Origin: Schaalia sp. JY-X169
GTDB taxonomy: Bacteria > Actinomycetota > Actinomycetes > Actinomycetales > Actinomycetaceae
Length of the DNA stretch: 64,000 bases
Direction: 5' to 3'
NCBI RefSeq assembly: GCF_014069575.1
Contig: NZ_CP059675.1
Location: 1,178,001-1,242,000, forward strand
Positions 36,778-45,296 of this stretch are shown one piece after another. Below the pieces are notes generated by a model. The model ran no database searches. It was not told the origin of the DNA and saw only the letters and a program-made list of their open reading frames with translations. Every line of letters begins with the position of its first letter. The first letter of the stretch is position 1. The translations under genes and the position numbers were made by a program.

Positions 36778-37647
36778 CTACTCGATACCGAGTCCTTGCA
36801 GCTCTGCAAACAGGGGTTGAGCCTCTTCATCGGTCAGAGGAACCAGCGGGAGTCGCAACTCATTCTTCATCAACCCTATGTGGGCCAGGGCTGCCTTGAC
36901 GGGGAGGGGGCTGACCTGAGCAAAGAGGAGGTCGATAAGCGGAGCATACTGCTGAGCGAGGGCAAGACTTGAAAGCCAATCGCCCTCGTCAAAAAGACGG
37001 ATGATGTCATGCATTGGTCGAGGTATAAGGTTTGAGGCGACTGAAATCACGCCTGCCCCGCCGAGGGTCAAGAATGGGTACGTGAGGTCATCGTTACCCG
37101 AGTAGATCGCCAGCGAATCGGAGCAAAGGCGAAAATCCTCCAGAATCTGACTCATCGAAGGATTCGCCTCTTTAAGGGCGACGATGCGCTCGTGAGAAGC
37201 AAGTCGAGCGGTGGTGGTGGGAGCTATGTTCAGTCCGGTTCTGGAAGGGACGTTATAGATGATCAGGGGAAGGTCCACTGCGTCGGCAATCGCGCTGTAG
37301 TGCGCGACCAGCCCATCTTGCGTGGTCTTGTTGTAGTACGGGGTGACACCTAGGAGTCCATCCGCACCCAGATCAGCCATTGCTCGGCCGCAGTCGATGA
37401 CGTGAGCGGTATTGTTTCCGCCTATACCTGCGTAGACGGGAAGGCCACCTGAGTGTTGGACGACGAAGGAGACAACATCGCACTGCTCCTCAAAGGTGAG
37501 CGTCGAGGGTTCACCCGTGGTGCCACACGCAATGAGAGCAGCCGTTCCGCCCTCGACTTGGGCATTGAGAAGAGCTTCGAGAGAAGCCCAGTCGACTGAA
37601 CCCTCATGAAATGGGGTAACAAGCGCGGTCCCTGATCCACGAAACAT
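36778..37647 (-). CDS. dapA: 4-Hydroxy-tetrahydrodipicolinate synthase
   Basis: A 289-residue enzyme condensing pyruvate with aspartate semialdehyde in the lysine/diaminopimelate pathway. The family marks are RGSGTALVTPF, CGTTGEPSTLTFEE, VYAGIGGNNTAHVI, YNVPSRTGLNI and the Schiff-base Lys in VALKEANP; the Tyr of the catalytic triad is in TPYYNKTTQDGL. The length matches the family (about 290). AAAGGAG precedes; ATG 37647 is preferred to GTG 37650 next to it. It is divergent from the FMN reductase. The dapA family includes sialic acid lyases, but the full motif set fits DapA. Confidence 0.9.
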   Translation of the reverse strand: MFRGSGTALVTPFHEGSVDWASLEALLNAQVEGGTAALIACGTTGEPSTLTFEEQCDVVSFVVQHSGGLPVYAGIGGNNTAHVIDCGRAMADLGADGLLGVTPYYNKTTQDGLVAHYSAIADAVDLPLIIYNVPSRTGLNIAPTTTARLASHERIVALKEANPSMSQILEDFRLCSDSLAIYSGNDDLTYPFLTLGGAGVISVASNLIPRPMHDIIRLFDEGDWLSSLALAQQYAPLIDLLFAQVSPLPVKAALAHIGLMKNELRLPLVPLTDEEAQPLFAELQGLGIE

Positions 37648-37763
37648 CACGGCAGCTCCTTTCGGCGATAGGCTGCGACAACCACTCTAACAACCACCTT
37701 GTTGTGGAGAGAGCGACCGACAGAACCTGAGAAAAAGTGACGGACAGCTCTGGCGTAAAACTA

Positions 37764-37777
37764 TATGCAGATGCATA
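37764..37777. promoter_or_regulatory. Palindrome upstream of the FMN reductase, possible MarR operator
   Basis: TATGCA-GA-TGCATA is a perfect inverted repeat with a 2-base centre. CATAAT (37774-37779), a possible -10 box, overlaps its right half, so a bound regulator would block transcription. A MarR-family gene lies just downstream of the reductase, which makes it the first candidate. Confidence 0.45.
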
Positions 37778-37860
37778 ATGGTTGCTTAGGAGCGGGACGG
37801 AAGTCCTGGAGCAGATGCCTCCATTGCTCTGACTAATTTTCACTAGAAGGAAGTCCTGAA

Positions 37861-38400
37861 ATGACCAAGATCGCTGTGCTCGTTGGCTCGCTCAGTAAGA
37901 ACTCCATCAACAAGAAGCTGGCTAATGCTCTGGAATCTGTTGCGCCCGAGGGCGTAGAATTCACAACTGTCGACGTGGATCTGCCCCTCTACAATTACGA
38001 TTTTGATGGCGCCTACTCAGAGGGCCCAGCCCTGTTGAAGCAGCAGATCGACGAGGCCGATGGGGTGCTGTTCGTGACCCCTGAGTACAACCGCTCCTTC
38101 TCCGGTGTCATGAAGAATGCCATCGACTGGGGTTCACGTCCCTGGGGAAAGAGCTCATTCAACGGCAAGCCCGCGGCAATCGCTGGTGCTTCCATCGGGG
38201 ATCTCGGTACAAGTCAAGCTCAACAGGCTTTGCGCAACGTCCTGTTATTCCTCAACATGCAGGTGATGGGTCAGCCGGAAGCGTACCTGAACATCAACAA
38301 GGTTCTGAACGAGGACGGGACGATCGCTCAGGGATCCGTTGATTTCCTTACCGAATACATCGCAGCAGTTGCTGCTCACGTAGAGAAGAACAAGGCCTAA
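37861..38400 (+). CDS. NADPH-dependent FMN reductase family protein
   Basis: A 179-residue flavodoxin-fold protein. IAVLVGSLSKNSINKKLANAL binds the FMN phosphate, VDLPLYNYDFDG follows, and VLFVTPEYNRSFSGVMKNAIDWGSRP is the conserved PEYN-G-x-K-N-x-x-D segment of the NADPH-dependent FMN and quinone reductases. It would reduce quinones, azo compounds or flavins and protect against oxidants. ATG 37861 follows GAAGGAAG. A strong hairpin separates it from the MarR gene, and a palindrome overlaps its promoter area. Confidence 0.9.
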   Translation: MTKIAVLVGSLSKNSINKKLANALESVAPEGVEFTTVDVDLPLYNYDFDGAYSEGPALLKQQIDEADGVLFVTPEYNRSFSGVMKNAIDWGSRPWGKSSFNGKPAAIAGASIGDLGTSQAQQALRNVLLFLNMQVMGQPEAYLNINKVLNEDGTIAQGSVDFLTEYIAAVAAHVEKNKA

Positions 38401-38416
38401 TCTAGGTATCAATTGT

Positions 38417-38459
38417 GAAGTGCAGGTGCGGGCCTGAGAATGTTCGACACCTGCACTTC
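38417..38459 (+). terminator. Hairpin terminator after the FMN reductase
   Basis: A perfect 12-base stem GAAGTGCAGGTG / CACCTGCACTTC with a 19-base loop, followed by GGTTTA. The T tract is short, so termination may be partial. Confidence 0.6.
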
Positions 38460-38503
38460 GGTTTATCTGCTGACGGGTCTTTGGGTTAGAAGGTGAGGCA
38501 ATC

Positions 38504-38953
38504 ATGGAGAAACTCTCGCGCAACCAGTTGGGAGCCGCTTCAAACACGTGGGAATCGTTCTTACGGGTCTACAGTCGACTAAACCGCGAGTTCATTGCGG
38601 ATGGTAGCTTTGGTGACTTGCCGATGCGGGAGTATGACATCCTCTACGCGCTGTCTAGAGCAGCAGATTCACTTACCCAGTCCGAGCTCCTTGACAAGGT
38701 AGTTCTGAGCCAGCCTGCTCTATCCCGCATGCTGAAGCGCATGGAAGAGCAGGGCCTGATTGCACGATGTCGACATGGAGTTGACGGACGAGCTTCCCTT
38801 TTCTCTCTGACACAAGCGGGCAGGGAGATCCAGCGCGTAGTCGGTCGAGCGCACGGAGTAGCGGTCGCCGAAAGGCTTCATTCAAGGCTTAGCGATGAGG
38901 AGGTAGATCAGCTGGGGACGCTGTGTCGCAAGCTGTTGACGTCAGGGGACTAG
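38504..38953 (+). CDS. MarR-family transcriptional regulator
   Basis: A 149-residue winged-helix regulator. MREYDILYALSRAADSLTQSELLDKVVLSQPALSRMLKRMEEQGLI contains the helix-turn-helix, followed by the wing HGVDGRASLFSLTQAGREIQ, the usual DxRxxxLxLTxxG motif with DGRASLFSLT. It probably represses its neighbour, the FMN reductase, whose upstream region has a palindrome; MarR proteins commonly sense oxidants or small aromatic compounds. ATG 38504 follows AAGGTGAGG. Confidence 0.88.
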   Translation: MEKLSRNQLGAASNTWESFLRVYSRLNREFIADGSFGDLPMREYDILYALSRAADSLTQSELLDKVVLSQPALSRMLKRMEEQGLIARCRHGVDGRASLFSLTQAGREIQRVVGRAHGVAVAERLHSRLSDEEVDQLGTLCRKLLTSGD

Positions 38954-39007
38954 CGTCGCTCCAGAGTATGCTGGGAGCAGTATCTGTGCGGAAGTGGAGG
39001 GCTGCCG

Positions 39008-39211
39008 GTGGACCCAGCAATTAGACAGGCTATTACGTGGGCTGTGCTGTGTGTATCCGTTGTGATGGGCGTCTTCACCTGGGTTGATATCGCGGAGGGC
39101 ACCACAAGCACTGCGATGTGGCTCAACGGGGTAGCCTGGCCGGTGGTGGCGCTACTGAGCGGGTGGGTTCTGCGAAAGAACCCCTACAACTCACCAGATC
39201 GCGAAGACTAG
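39008..39211 (+). CDS. Small two-helix membrane protein
   Basis: A 67-residue protein with two hydrophobic segments (AITWAVLCVSVVMGVFTWV and WLNGVAWPVVALLSGWVL) and a short charged tail (RKNPYNSPDRED). GTG 39008 follows GGAGGGC. No family known to me. It lies between the MarR gene and a phosphatase gene on the same strand, with 54 and 47 bases of spacing. Confidence 0.6.
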   Translation: MDPAIRQAITWAVLCVSVVMGVFTWVDIAEGTTSTAMWLNGVAWPVVALLSGWVLRKNPYNSPDRED

Positions 39212-39258
39212 CGCCAACTCGTGGTGAGGCGAAGAGACTCGAGGGAGAGGCTTGACCG

Positions 39259-39999
39259 ATGACCATCATCAAATATGACTTGAGCGGTTTCTACAATCTC
39301 CGCGATGGGGGCGGCCTCAATGCCTCTGATGGGCGTCTGCGCACCCTGCGTCTGCTTCGCTCAGACCAACCTGCTGCTCTTGACAGTCAGGATGCGGACT
39401 TCCTAAGGGATCTGCCCGTGAGGAGTATCATCGATCTTCGCACCGAGGTTGAAGTCATGATGGAGCCATCCTTGTTTAAAAAGGGTGGGTTCGCCGTCGA
39501 GAAGCACTCGATCATGGCGGGCTCCCCAGCCTCGATGATTGAGGGAGACATGACGGTCTCGAAGATGTACCAGGAGATGCTCAAGGAGGGCGGGAGAGCT
39601 TTTGCAAAGGCTGTTACGGCCGCTGCGAAAGGACTTGGTCAGGGAAGCGTCATCATTCATTGCACCGCTGGTAAAGACCGCACGGGCATCACAGTCGCCC
39701 TCATCCAAGAGCTCCTAGGGGTTTCCCGCGATGACATTGTTTCTTCATATGCGCTGACGCAGGACAACCTTGAGGGCGCTTGGCTTGAGCAGAAGATCAA
39801 GCTCGTCAGCGAGATTGTCGGCAAGAAAGAAGCAGATAAGTTGGCACCTCTCATGTCCCAGTCGCCGCCACAAGCTATGGTCGACGCGCTGACGTATATG
39901 GATGAGCACTTTGGGAGTCCCTATAACTACCTGATCAAACACCACATGGATGCGGGGGTTGTTGACCAGTTACGTGGTTCCCTAGTCGACTCCCAGTAG
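39259..39999 (+). CDS. Tyrosine-type protein phosphatase (PtpB-like family)
   Basis: A 246-residue protein with the CX5R active site in IIHCTAGKDRTGITVAL. The N-terminal FYNLRDGGGLNASDGRLRTLRLLRSDQ is the R-D-x-G-G opening of bacterial Y_phosphatase3 proteins such as mycobacterial PtpB, and SIIDLRTEVE follows. The HCTAGKDRTG loop with Lys and Asp after the Ala-Gly also suits lipid phosphatases, so the substrate may be a phosphoprotein or phosphoinositide. ATG 39259; GGGAGAGG lies upstream. Confidence 0.85.
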   Translation: MTIIKYDLSGFYNLRDGGGLNASDGRLRTLRLLRSDQPAALDSQDADFLRDLPVRSIIDLRTEVEVMMEPSLFKKGGFAVEKHSIMAGSPASMIEGDMTVSKMYQEMLKEGGRAFAKAVTAAAKGLGQGSVIIHCTAGKDRTGITVALIQELLGVSRDDIVSSYALTQDNLEGAWLEQKIKLVSEIVGKKEADKLAPLMSQSPPQAMVDALTYMDEHFGSPYNYLIKHHMDAGVVDQLRGSLVDSQ

Positions 40000-40050
40000 T
40001 TTTCCGGGCCCAGCTCACCGTCTGGGTAGGCGGGAGCGGGGCCCAGTTAC

Positions 40051-40758
40051 CTAGGAATGCGCTGCTGCAACTGCAACGGCAAGGGCGGTCTGGAACTTCG
40101 ACTCTCGATCTTCTGCTGACATGTCCCCGCTGGGATCAAGAAGGTGGTCAGACACGGTTAGCACCGTCAGGGCCTCTTTGCCGTACTCAGCAGCCGTTCC
40201 GTACATGGCTGCTGCTTCCATCTCAACCCCCAGCACGCCGTATTTTGCGAGGCCCTCAACCTGGCCTGGCACGACGCGGTAGAAGTGGTCTCGCGAGACA
40301 ATCGGTCCAACGTGCACGCGCTGACCCTCAGGCACCGCCTCATACGCAGCGCGCGCCAGGTTGAAGGACGCCATTGCCGCAAAGTAGATTTCTGGAATTC
40401 TCGACTGGTTAAAGTTCGAATCCGTGTGAGCGCCGATAGCGATGACGGTGTCGCCAACTTTGACGTGCGGTGCGATCCCGCCACACGTGCCGACACGGAT
40501 GATCCTCTCAACACCGTAGAACTTGAACAGTTCGCTAGCGTAGAGTGCCGCAGAAGGTTGTCCCATACCCGAACCCATCACAGAGAGCGGCTTCCCGTCC
40601 ACCTCTCCTGTGTATCCAAGCATGCCCCTGACATCATTGATCAGGCGGGGCTCATCAAAGAGCAGTTCAGCGATACGCTTCGCTCGCAAAGGGTCGCCTG
40701 GCATGAGAACTGCGGGTGCGATGTCGCCTTTTTCAGCGCGGATGTGGGGAGTTGCCAT
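40051..40758 (-). CDS. deoD: Purine-nucleoside phosphorylase, DeoD type
   Basis: A 235-residue enzyme that splits purine nucleosides with phosphate to base and ribose 1-phosphate. MATPHIRAEKGDIAPAVLMPGDPLRAKRIAE is the DeoD start; GTCGGIAPHVKVGD carries the phosphate/ribose site, VGPIVSRDHFY and EMEAAAMYGTAAEYG the base and ribose contacts, and VSDHLLDP the catalytic Asp. The length matches E. coli DeoD (239). ATG 40758 follows GGAGGACACA; the upstream open frame to 41034 is not coding. It converges with the phosphatase gene before it. Confidence 0.93.
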   Translation of the reverse strand: MATPHIRAEKGDIAPAVLMPGDPLRAKRIAELLFDEPRLINDVRGMLGYTGEVDGKPLSVMGSGMGQPSAALYASELFKFYGVERIIRVGTCGGIAPHVKVGDTVIAIGAHTDSNFNQSRIPEIYFAAMASFNLARAAYEAVPEGQRVHVGPIVSRDHFYRVVPGQVEGLAKYGVLGVEMEAAAMYGTAAEYGKEALTVLTVSDHLLDPSGDMSAEDRESKFQTALAVAVAAAHS

Positions 40759-40870
40759 TGTGTCCTCCGTGACAGTCATGGGTTGCAAGATAACGGGCCG
40801 AAAAGGCACGTCCCGACATTGTAGTGACCTTCCAGCCCAGTTTGGGAACCAGGTTGGTCGCAAAGGTAAA

Positions 40871-41677
40871 ATGCCCATCATGACTAACACCCCTTCTTCA
40901 GATCTGGTTGGCCCTGCGTGGAAGCTGGTTGCCTTCGATCTAGACGACACCTTGGCCCCCTCAAAGTCGCCACTTCCAGACCAAATGGCGCGCGCATTGC
41001 GCGACCTTTTGGACGTGTGTGAAGTCGCGGTCATCTCCGGTGGAGCGTTTCCACAGTTTGAGCTGCAACTACTTGGGAACCTACATGCAAGCCCAACGCA
41101 GTTGGCGAACCTCCACCTGCTGCCTACCTGTGGGACTCGCTACGCAAATTTCCACGAGGGCGCCCTCGTCGACGTTTATGACCACCAACTCACTGAAGAC
41201 GAGGCGCAGAACGCCATGTCAGCACTGGAGACGACCGCACGAAAGCTCGGGTTGTGGTGCGAAGACCCGTGGGGGGAGATCATCGAAAACCGCAACTCCC
41301 AGATCACGTTCTCAGCCCTGGGGCAGAATGCACCTCTTGATGCGAAGCGAGCCTGGGATCCGACCGGTCAAAAGAGGGCGTCACTGGCGAAGGAAGTGGG
41401 GGCTCTGCTGCCAACACTTGAGGTGCGGTCAGGTGGGTCAACCTCCGTGGACATTACTGCTCGGGGCATCGACAAGGCATATGGCATGCGAGCCCTCGTC
41501 GAGCAAACTGGAATCGCGAAAGAGGACATGCTCTTCATCGGAGACCGGTTGGACGAGGGCGGGAACGACTACCCTGTCAAAGCCGCAGGATGGGCGACCC
41601 TAGCCGTAGAAGGCTGGGAAGAGACCGCCCAAGTCGTGCAGGAGCTTGCCGCAAGCCTAGTGAACAGGCAGGCGTAG
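40871..41677 (+). CDS. HAD-superfamily IIB hydrolase
   Basis: A 268-residue cytoplasmic hydrolase. Motif I VAFDLDDTLAPSKSPLP has nucleophile and acid Asp; motif II AVISGGAFPQ, motif III Lys in GIDKAYGMRALVEQTGI, motif IV FIGDRLDEGGNDYPVKAAGW. The cap between motifs II and III (THE segment NSQITFSALGQNA) matches the phosphomannomutase-like IIB group, so a sugar phosphate is a likely substrate. ATG 40871 is used because AAAGG lies at good distance; ATG 40880 is a second option. It is divergent from deoD. Confidence 0.85.
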   Translation: MPIMTNTPSSDLVGPAWKLVAFDLDDTLAPSKSPLPDQMARALRDLLDVCEVAVISGGAFPQFELQLLGNLHASPTQLANLHLLPTCGTRYANFHEGALVDVYDHQLTEDEAQNAMSALETTARKLGLWCEDPWGEIIENRNSQITFSALGQNAPLDAKRAWDPTGQKRASLAKEVGALLPTLEVRSGGSTSVDITARGIDKAYGMRALVEQTGIAKEDMLFIGDRLDEGGNDYPVKAAGWATLAVEGWEETAQVVQELAASLVNRQA

Positions 41678-41681
41678 CAGT

Positions 41682-42263
41682 CTACTTCGGGTACTCCCCA
41701 CGCTTCACCGTCGGGCGAGGGGAGCGCCACCGTCGTGCCATGAGCATTCGAGAGAATAGATAGAACCAGGTACCCCTGGGGATCTCATCGCCCGGATACC
41801 TCGCCGCGAGGAGCTTCTTGAGCTTGCGCCAAACGAAAATCGATTCGATTAGCGCAGCAATCAGCATCCCGTAGAACAGAACCGTGAGCCCAACAATGGT
41901 GTACTCGCTAATCCCGCCAGGCAGCGGAATGAACGAAAAGAGCAGCATTCCGCCGAGGAACACCAGCATGGCGGGGAGCAAGAACTCCGCCACAGACCAG
42001 CGAGCATCAACGTAGTTACGGATGTACCTGCGGATGCGACCCTTGTCACGAATGGGAAGATACCGTTCGTCACCGGTCTCCAGTGCAACACGTTCCCGCT
42101 CATATGCTTCGGCACGCTTCTGCTTCGCCTGCTGCTTCGCAAGCTTGCGGTCTGTCGGGACCAGTGGTTTGCGGCGCGCGGCCTCGGACTCTTTGCGTGT
42201 TGGCGTCGGGCGCCCCTTCTTCGTCGAATCAGGGCTCACCGATGCGTTCTCTTCGTTGCTCAC
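41682..42263 (-). CDS. DUF3043 membrane protein
   Basis: A 193-residue actinobacterial protein. The N-terminus is highly charged (GRPTPTRKESEAARRKPLVP, then KLAKQQAKQKRAEAYERERVAL), a GDERYLPIRDKGRIRRYIRNYVD segment follows, and then two membrane segments (FLLPAMLVFLGGMLLFSFI and YTIVGLTVLFYGMLIAALI). The R-G-x-x-R-x-Y-x-R-D-x-x-D-x-R motif is the DUF3043 hallmark. The function is unknown. It ends 5 bases from the convergent HAD gene and is divergent from the peptidase gene. Confidence 0.88.
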   Translation of the reverse strand: MSNEENASVSPDSTKKGRPTPTRKESEAARRKPLVPTDRKLAKQQAKQKRAEAYERERVALETGDERYLPIRDKGRIRRYIRNYVDARWSVAEFLLPAMLVFLGGMLLFSFIPLPGGISEYTIVGLTVLFYGMLIAALIESIFVWRKLKKLLAARYPGDEIPRGTWFYLFSRMLMARRWRSPRPTVKRGEYPK

Positions 42264-42313
42264 GACCCAAGGGTAGCGGAATCGAGCTTTTATTCCTAAG
42301 CCGCCCCGCAGAG

Positions 42314-42319
42314 TAGATT
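42314..42319 (+). promoter_or_regulatory. -10 box for a leaderless peptidase gene
   Basis: TAGATT ends exactly six bases before ATG 42326, which has no ribosome binding site. Confidence 0.45.
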
Positions 42320-42325
42320 GGGTGC

Positions 42326-43687
42326 ATGAACACAGTAGAAGAACTCAAGCAAAACGTTGATGCGGGAACGTCCGAGCAGATCGATTTGCTCTCAAGGATT
42401 GTCGCAATTCCATCCGTTGGTTCCGACCCTGCGCATGCTGGTGACCTTGAACGCAGTGCGGAGTTTGTTTGTGAACAGTTTGGGGAGCTTGGCTTTGACG
42501 CGCGTGTTGAGCGTGGGGAGATCTCCCCGGGTGTGCTTGGAGCCCCGGCAGTGATAGCAACGTCGGAGACAATCCCAGGCCGCCCCACTGTCCTTCTCTA
42601 CGCGCACCACGACGTGCAACCCGTTGATGCCAGCCGATGGGATTCCGATCCTTTCACCGCAGAGGTTCGCGGTGACAGACTCTACGGACGTGGTGCCTCG
42701 GATGATGGTGCGGGCATCGTCGTTCACATTGGAGCATTGCGTGCACTCCAACAGCTCTCTGCAGAGCTACCAGTCAACGTGGTTGTTTTCATTGAGGGAG
42801 AAGAAGAGGTCGGTTCGCCCTCGTTCCAAAATTTCCTGCAGCAGAATCGTGACGTTCTTAGAGCCGATGTGATAGTGGTTGCGGATTCCAACAACTGGAC
42901 GGTGGATGTGCCCGCGGTCACAGCATCATTGCGGGGGGTGGTGACACTGGATGTCGAAGTGCAGGTGCTTGGCCACGCAGTGCACTCAGGGATGTTTGGG
43001 GGACCGATCCTGGATGCGGTGACACTATCTTCACGTTTGATTTCCACGCTTCATGATGAAGACGGAAACGTCGCGGTAGAAGGTCTAGGAGGCAATCCTC
43101 GGGCCGAGGTGGACTGGGACGAGGGCGATTTCCGCAGGGACTCTTCCGTTATCGACGGCTACTCGCTGGCTGGAACGGCAGACCTTGCTGCCCGAGTGTG
43201 GACCATGCCAGCTATCGCAGTTATCGGTATTGATGCAACCTCGGTGGCCGACTCGGCCAACGCAATCATCCCCAGGTGCAGGTTCCGCCTCAGTGTCCGT
43301 ACGGTTCCGGGAACGGATTCTGCCGAGGTCGCCCAGGCTGTGGAGCAACACCTGGTAAGTCATGCGCCGTTCGGCTGCCGGGTGACAACCAGCATTGAAG
43401 AAACAGGACCGTCATATCTTGCGGATTTGGAGTCGAAAGGAGTTTCCGACTTGCGATGGGCTCTCACCACTGCGTGGGACGAGGACGCTGTGGCCATCGG
43501 TGTAGGTGGATCCATCCCGTTCATCGCCCAGTTCGAAGAGGCTTTCCCCAACGCAGAGGTTTTGGTCACAGGTGTTGAGGACCCAGCCACAAATGCCCAC
43601 TCGGAGAATGAATCGCAGTCGCTCAAGACACTGAAGAATGCGACGCTTGCTGAAGCGCTACTCTTGGAGCGACTGGGTAGCAGGTGA
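42326..43687 (+). CDS. M20-family dipeptidase
   Basis: A 453-residue zinc metallopeptidase of the M20 family (CNDP/PepV-like). Zinc ligands are visible in LYAHHDVQPVD (His) and YGRGASDDGAGIVVH (Asp), the catalytic Glu pair in EGEEEVGSPSF, a later ligand region ADSNNW, and a dimerisation domain with LDVEVQVLGHAVHSGMFGG. It would cleave dipeptides in the cytoplasm. The translation appears leaderless. A hairpin covers the stop codon. It is divergent from the DUF3043 gene, with 62 bases between. Confidence 0.9.
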   Translation: MNTVEELKQNVDAGTSEQIDLLSRIVAIPSVGSDPAHAGDLERSAEFVCEQFGELGFDARVERGEISPGVLGAPAVIATSETIPGRPTVLLYAHHDVQPVDASRWDSDPFTAEVRGDRLYGRGASDDGAGIVVHIGALRALQQLSAELPVNVVVFIEGEEEVGSPSFQNFLQQNRDVLRADVIVVADSNNWTVDVPAVTASLRGVVTLDVEVQVLGHAVHSGMFGGPILDAVTLSSRLISTLHDEDGNVAVEGLGGNPRAEVDWDEGDFRRDSSVIDGYSLAGTADLAARVWTMPAIAVIGIDATSVADSANAIIPRCRFRLSVRTVPGTDSAEVAQAVEQHLVSHAPFGCRVTTSIEETGPSYLADLESKGVSDLRWALTTAWDEDAVAIGVGGSIPFIAQFEEAFPNAEVLVTGVEDPATNAHSENESQSLKTLKNATLAEALLLERLGSR

Positions 43688-43713
43688 GTTTGCTCTGAGA
43701 GCGAACCCACCTG
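43681..43713 (+). terminator. Hairpin over the stop of the peptidase gene
   Basis: CAGGTG at 43681-43686 pairs with CACCTG at 43708-43713 and inner bases TTTGCTC/GAGCGAA pair further, giving an imperfect stem. There is no long T tract, so it may be weak. Confidence 0.4.
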
Positions 43714-43800
43714 TCTGTGAGGCGCCCCCACCGTGACACATGAAATGGTGCCGCGTAAGGTTGCTGTGGAGGGTACGCCCGAATTACAACGGAGGTAGAG

Positions 43801-44154
43801 ATGTCTGAATTACTAACCGATCTTCCCACGCATGAAGTCCTACTGTCGGCAAAGGCCGCTGACAAGGTACGGAGCCTACTCGAACAGGAAGGCCGGGATG
43901 ACCTTAGGCTTAGGATCGCGGTTCAACCAGGTGGCTGCTCAGGTCTTATCTACCAGCTGTACTTTGATGAGCGTCTGCTCGATGGGGACGCAGTTGTGGA
44001 CTTTGACGGCGTCGAGGTTGTCGTAGACCGGATGAGTACCCCGTACCTGTCCGGAGCAACTATCGACTTTTCCGACACCATTGAACGAATGGGCTTCACC
44101 ATCGACAATCCGAACGCAGGCAGCACCTGCGCGTGCGGCGAGTCCTTTCACTAG
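43801..44154 (+). CDS. erpA: Iron-sulfur cluster insertion protein, HesB/IscA/ErpA type
   Basis: A 117-residue A-type carrier that delivers Fe-S clusters to target enzymes. The three conserved cysteines are visible: VQPGGCSGLIYQLYFDE and the C-terminal STCACGESFH. VLLSAKAADKVRSLLEQEG and PYLSGATIDFSDTIERMGFTIDNPNA complete the family pattern. ATG 43801 follows GGAGG. The next genes are on the same strand, after a hairpin. Confidence 0.9.
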   Translation: MSELLTDLPTHEVLLSAKAADKVRSLLEQEGRDDLRLRIAVQPGGCSGLIYQLYFDERLLDGDAVVDFDGVEVVVDRMSTPYLSGATIDFSDTIERMGFTIDNPNAGSTCACGESFH

Positions 44155-44176
44155 ACCAGGACCAGGTAGTTCAAGA

Positions 44177-44199
44177 CCTTCTTAGTCACGCTAAGAAGG
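44177..44199 (+). promoter_or_regulatory. Hairpin between erpA and the FKBP gene
   Basis: CCTTCTTAG / CTAAGAAGG is a perfect 9-base stem with a 5-base loop. No T tract follows, so it is more likely an mRNA-stability or attenuation element than a full terminator. Confidence 0.4.
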
Positions 44200-44229
44200 A
44201 AGCATCAGAGAATAAAGGATCTAGCAAGC

Positions 44230-45177
44230 ATGCGAACGTCACGATCGACTGTGGTAGCAACGGCTCTTTTCTTGGCGGCAGCGCTGGGGCTTGGAGCGTG
44301 CACATCCGCCGACACTCCCAGTTCTAGCGGACAGTCGGAGCAGTCTTCACAGAGCCAGGATGCCTCCGCGCCTGTTGTGGATCGCAACCCGACTGGTGAC
44401 CTCCCGACGGTCAAGGGTGCGTTCGGAGAGATCCCAGAGATCACAACCGTTGATGCTGAGCCACCCACCGTCATAACCGCGCAGACCCTTGAAAAAGGCG
44501 ATGGCGCCGAGGTCGGTGCCAACGATGTGGTCACCGTGAACTATGCGGGATTCCTCTGGGACGGCACTCCCTTTGACTCTTCATTCGGCCGCGGAGCGCC
44601 TTCAACGTTCTCCCTCAATGCGGTGATTCAAGGGTGGAAGTATGGCTTGGCGGGCACGCACATCGGTGATCGCGTCCTCCTGGTGGTTCCTGCCGAGTTC
44701 GGTTACGGCGATGTTGATCAGGGTGACATTCCCGCTGGGTCTACGCTGATCTTTGTCGTTGACATTGTTGACGCATTCGGCTCTGACACCGCAGCCCTCA
44801 AGGAAGCAACACTCACTGACGCGGAGTTGCCCGATGGGCTAGTGCTTGAAGGTGAGCTAGGTGAGCCACCTCTTGTGTCTTTTGAGGAAGGTTCAACGCC
44901 CCCGACAGCTGAGGAATCAGTCGTAGTTGCCGAAGGTGCTGGTCCGGTCGTTACTGCTGAGGACACCGTCATCTATCAATACGTTGGCACATACTGGGGC
45001 ACGACGGAAGAGGCAGTTTCCACTTGGGATACGGGCGCGCAGGCCATAGAGGCGCAGTCGTCGCTCTTTCTTGGTGAGCGCGTTGGGTCTCGTGTGGCAA
45101 TGGTGTTTCCCGCCGGCGAGGGCGAGCAGCCAGCGATGGTTATGATCGTCGACATTCTTGCTGCCTACACTCCGTGA
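44230..45177 (+). CDS. FKBP-type peptidyl-prolyl isomerase lipoprotein
   Basis: A 315-residue lipoprotein: signal RTSRSTVVATALFLAAALGL, lipobox LGAC near residues 18-21. After a Ser/Gln-rich linker an FKBP domain follows: VTVNYAGFLWDGTPFDSSF, VIQGWKYGLAGTHIGDRVLLVV, PAEFGYGDVDQGDIPAGSTLIFVVD, the normal active-site order. A second, degenerate FKBP-like repeat lies in the last 100 residues (YQYVGTYWGTTEEAVSTWDTG, RVAMVFPAGEG) without the full motif. It would help fold exported proteins. ATG 44230 follows AAAGGA. Confidence 0.92.
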   Translation: MRTSRSTVVATALFLAAALGLGACTSADTPSSSGQSEQSSQSQDASAPVVDRNPTGDLPTVKGAFGEIPEITTVDAEPPTVITAQTLEKGDGAEVGANDVVTVNYAGFLWDGTPFDSSFGRGAPSTFSLNAVIQGWKYGLAGTHIGDRVLLVVPAEFGYGDVDQGDIPAGSTLIFVVDIVDAFGSDTAALKEATLTDAELPDGLVLEGELGEPPLVSFEEGSTPPTAEESVVVAEGAGPVVTAEDTVIYQYVGTYWGTTEEAVSTWDTGAQAIEAQSSLFLGERVGSRVAMVFPAGEGEQPAMVMIVDILAAYTP

Positions 45178-45296
45178 GCAACCGATTAGGACTGGCGCGC
45201 CACTCATGACACCGTGATGCGCCATGGACGATACACTTAGAAGCGTTTGAATCCGTACTCGGCGCAGGTGCTGGGTAGGACGTTGAGGAGATACCT

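Noticed and set aside
40759-41034. N-terminal extension of deoD
   Set aside because: It overlaps the divergent HAD gene, while DeoD homologues begin at MATPH with a good ribosome binding site.
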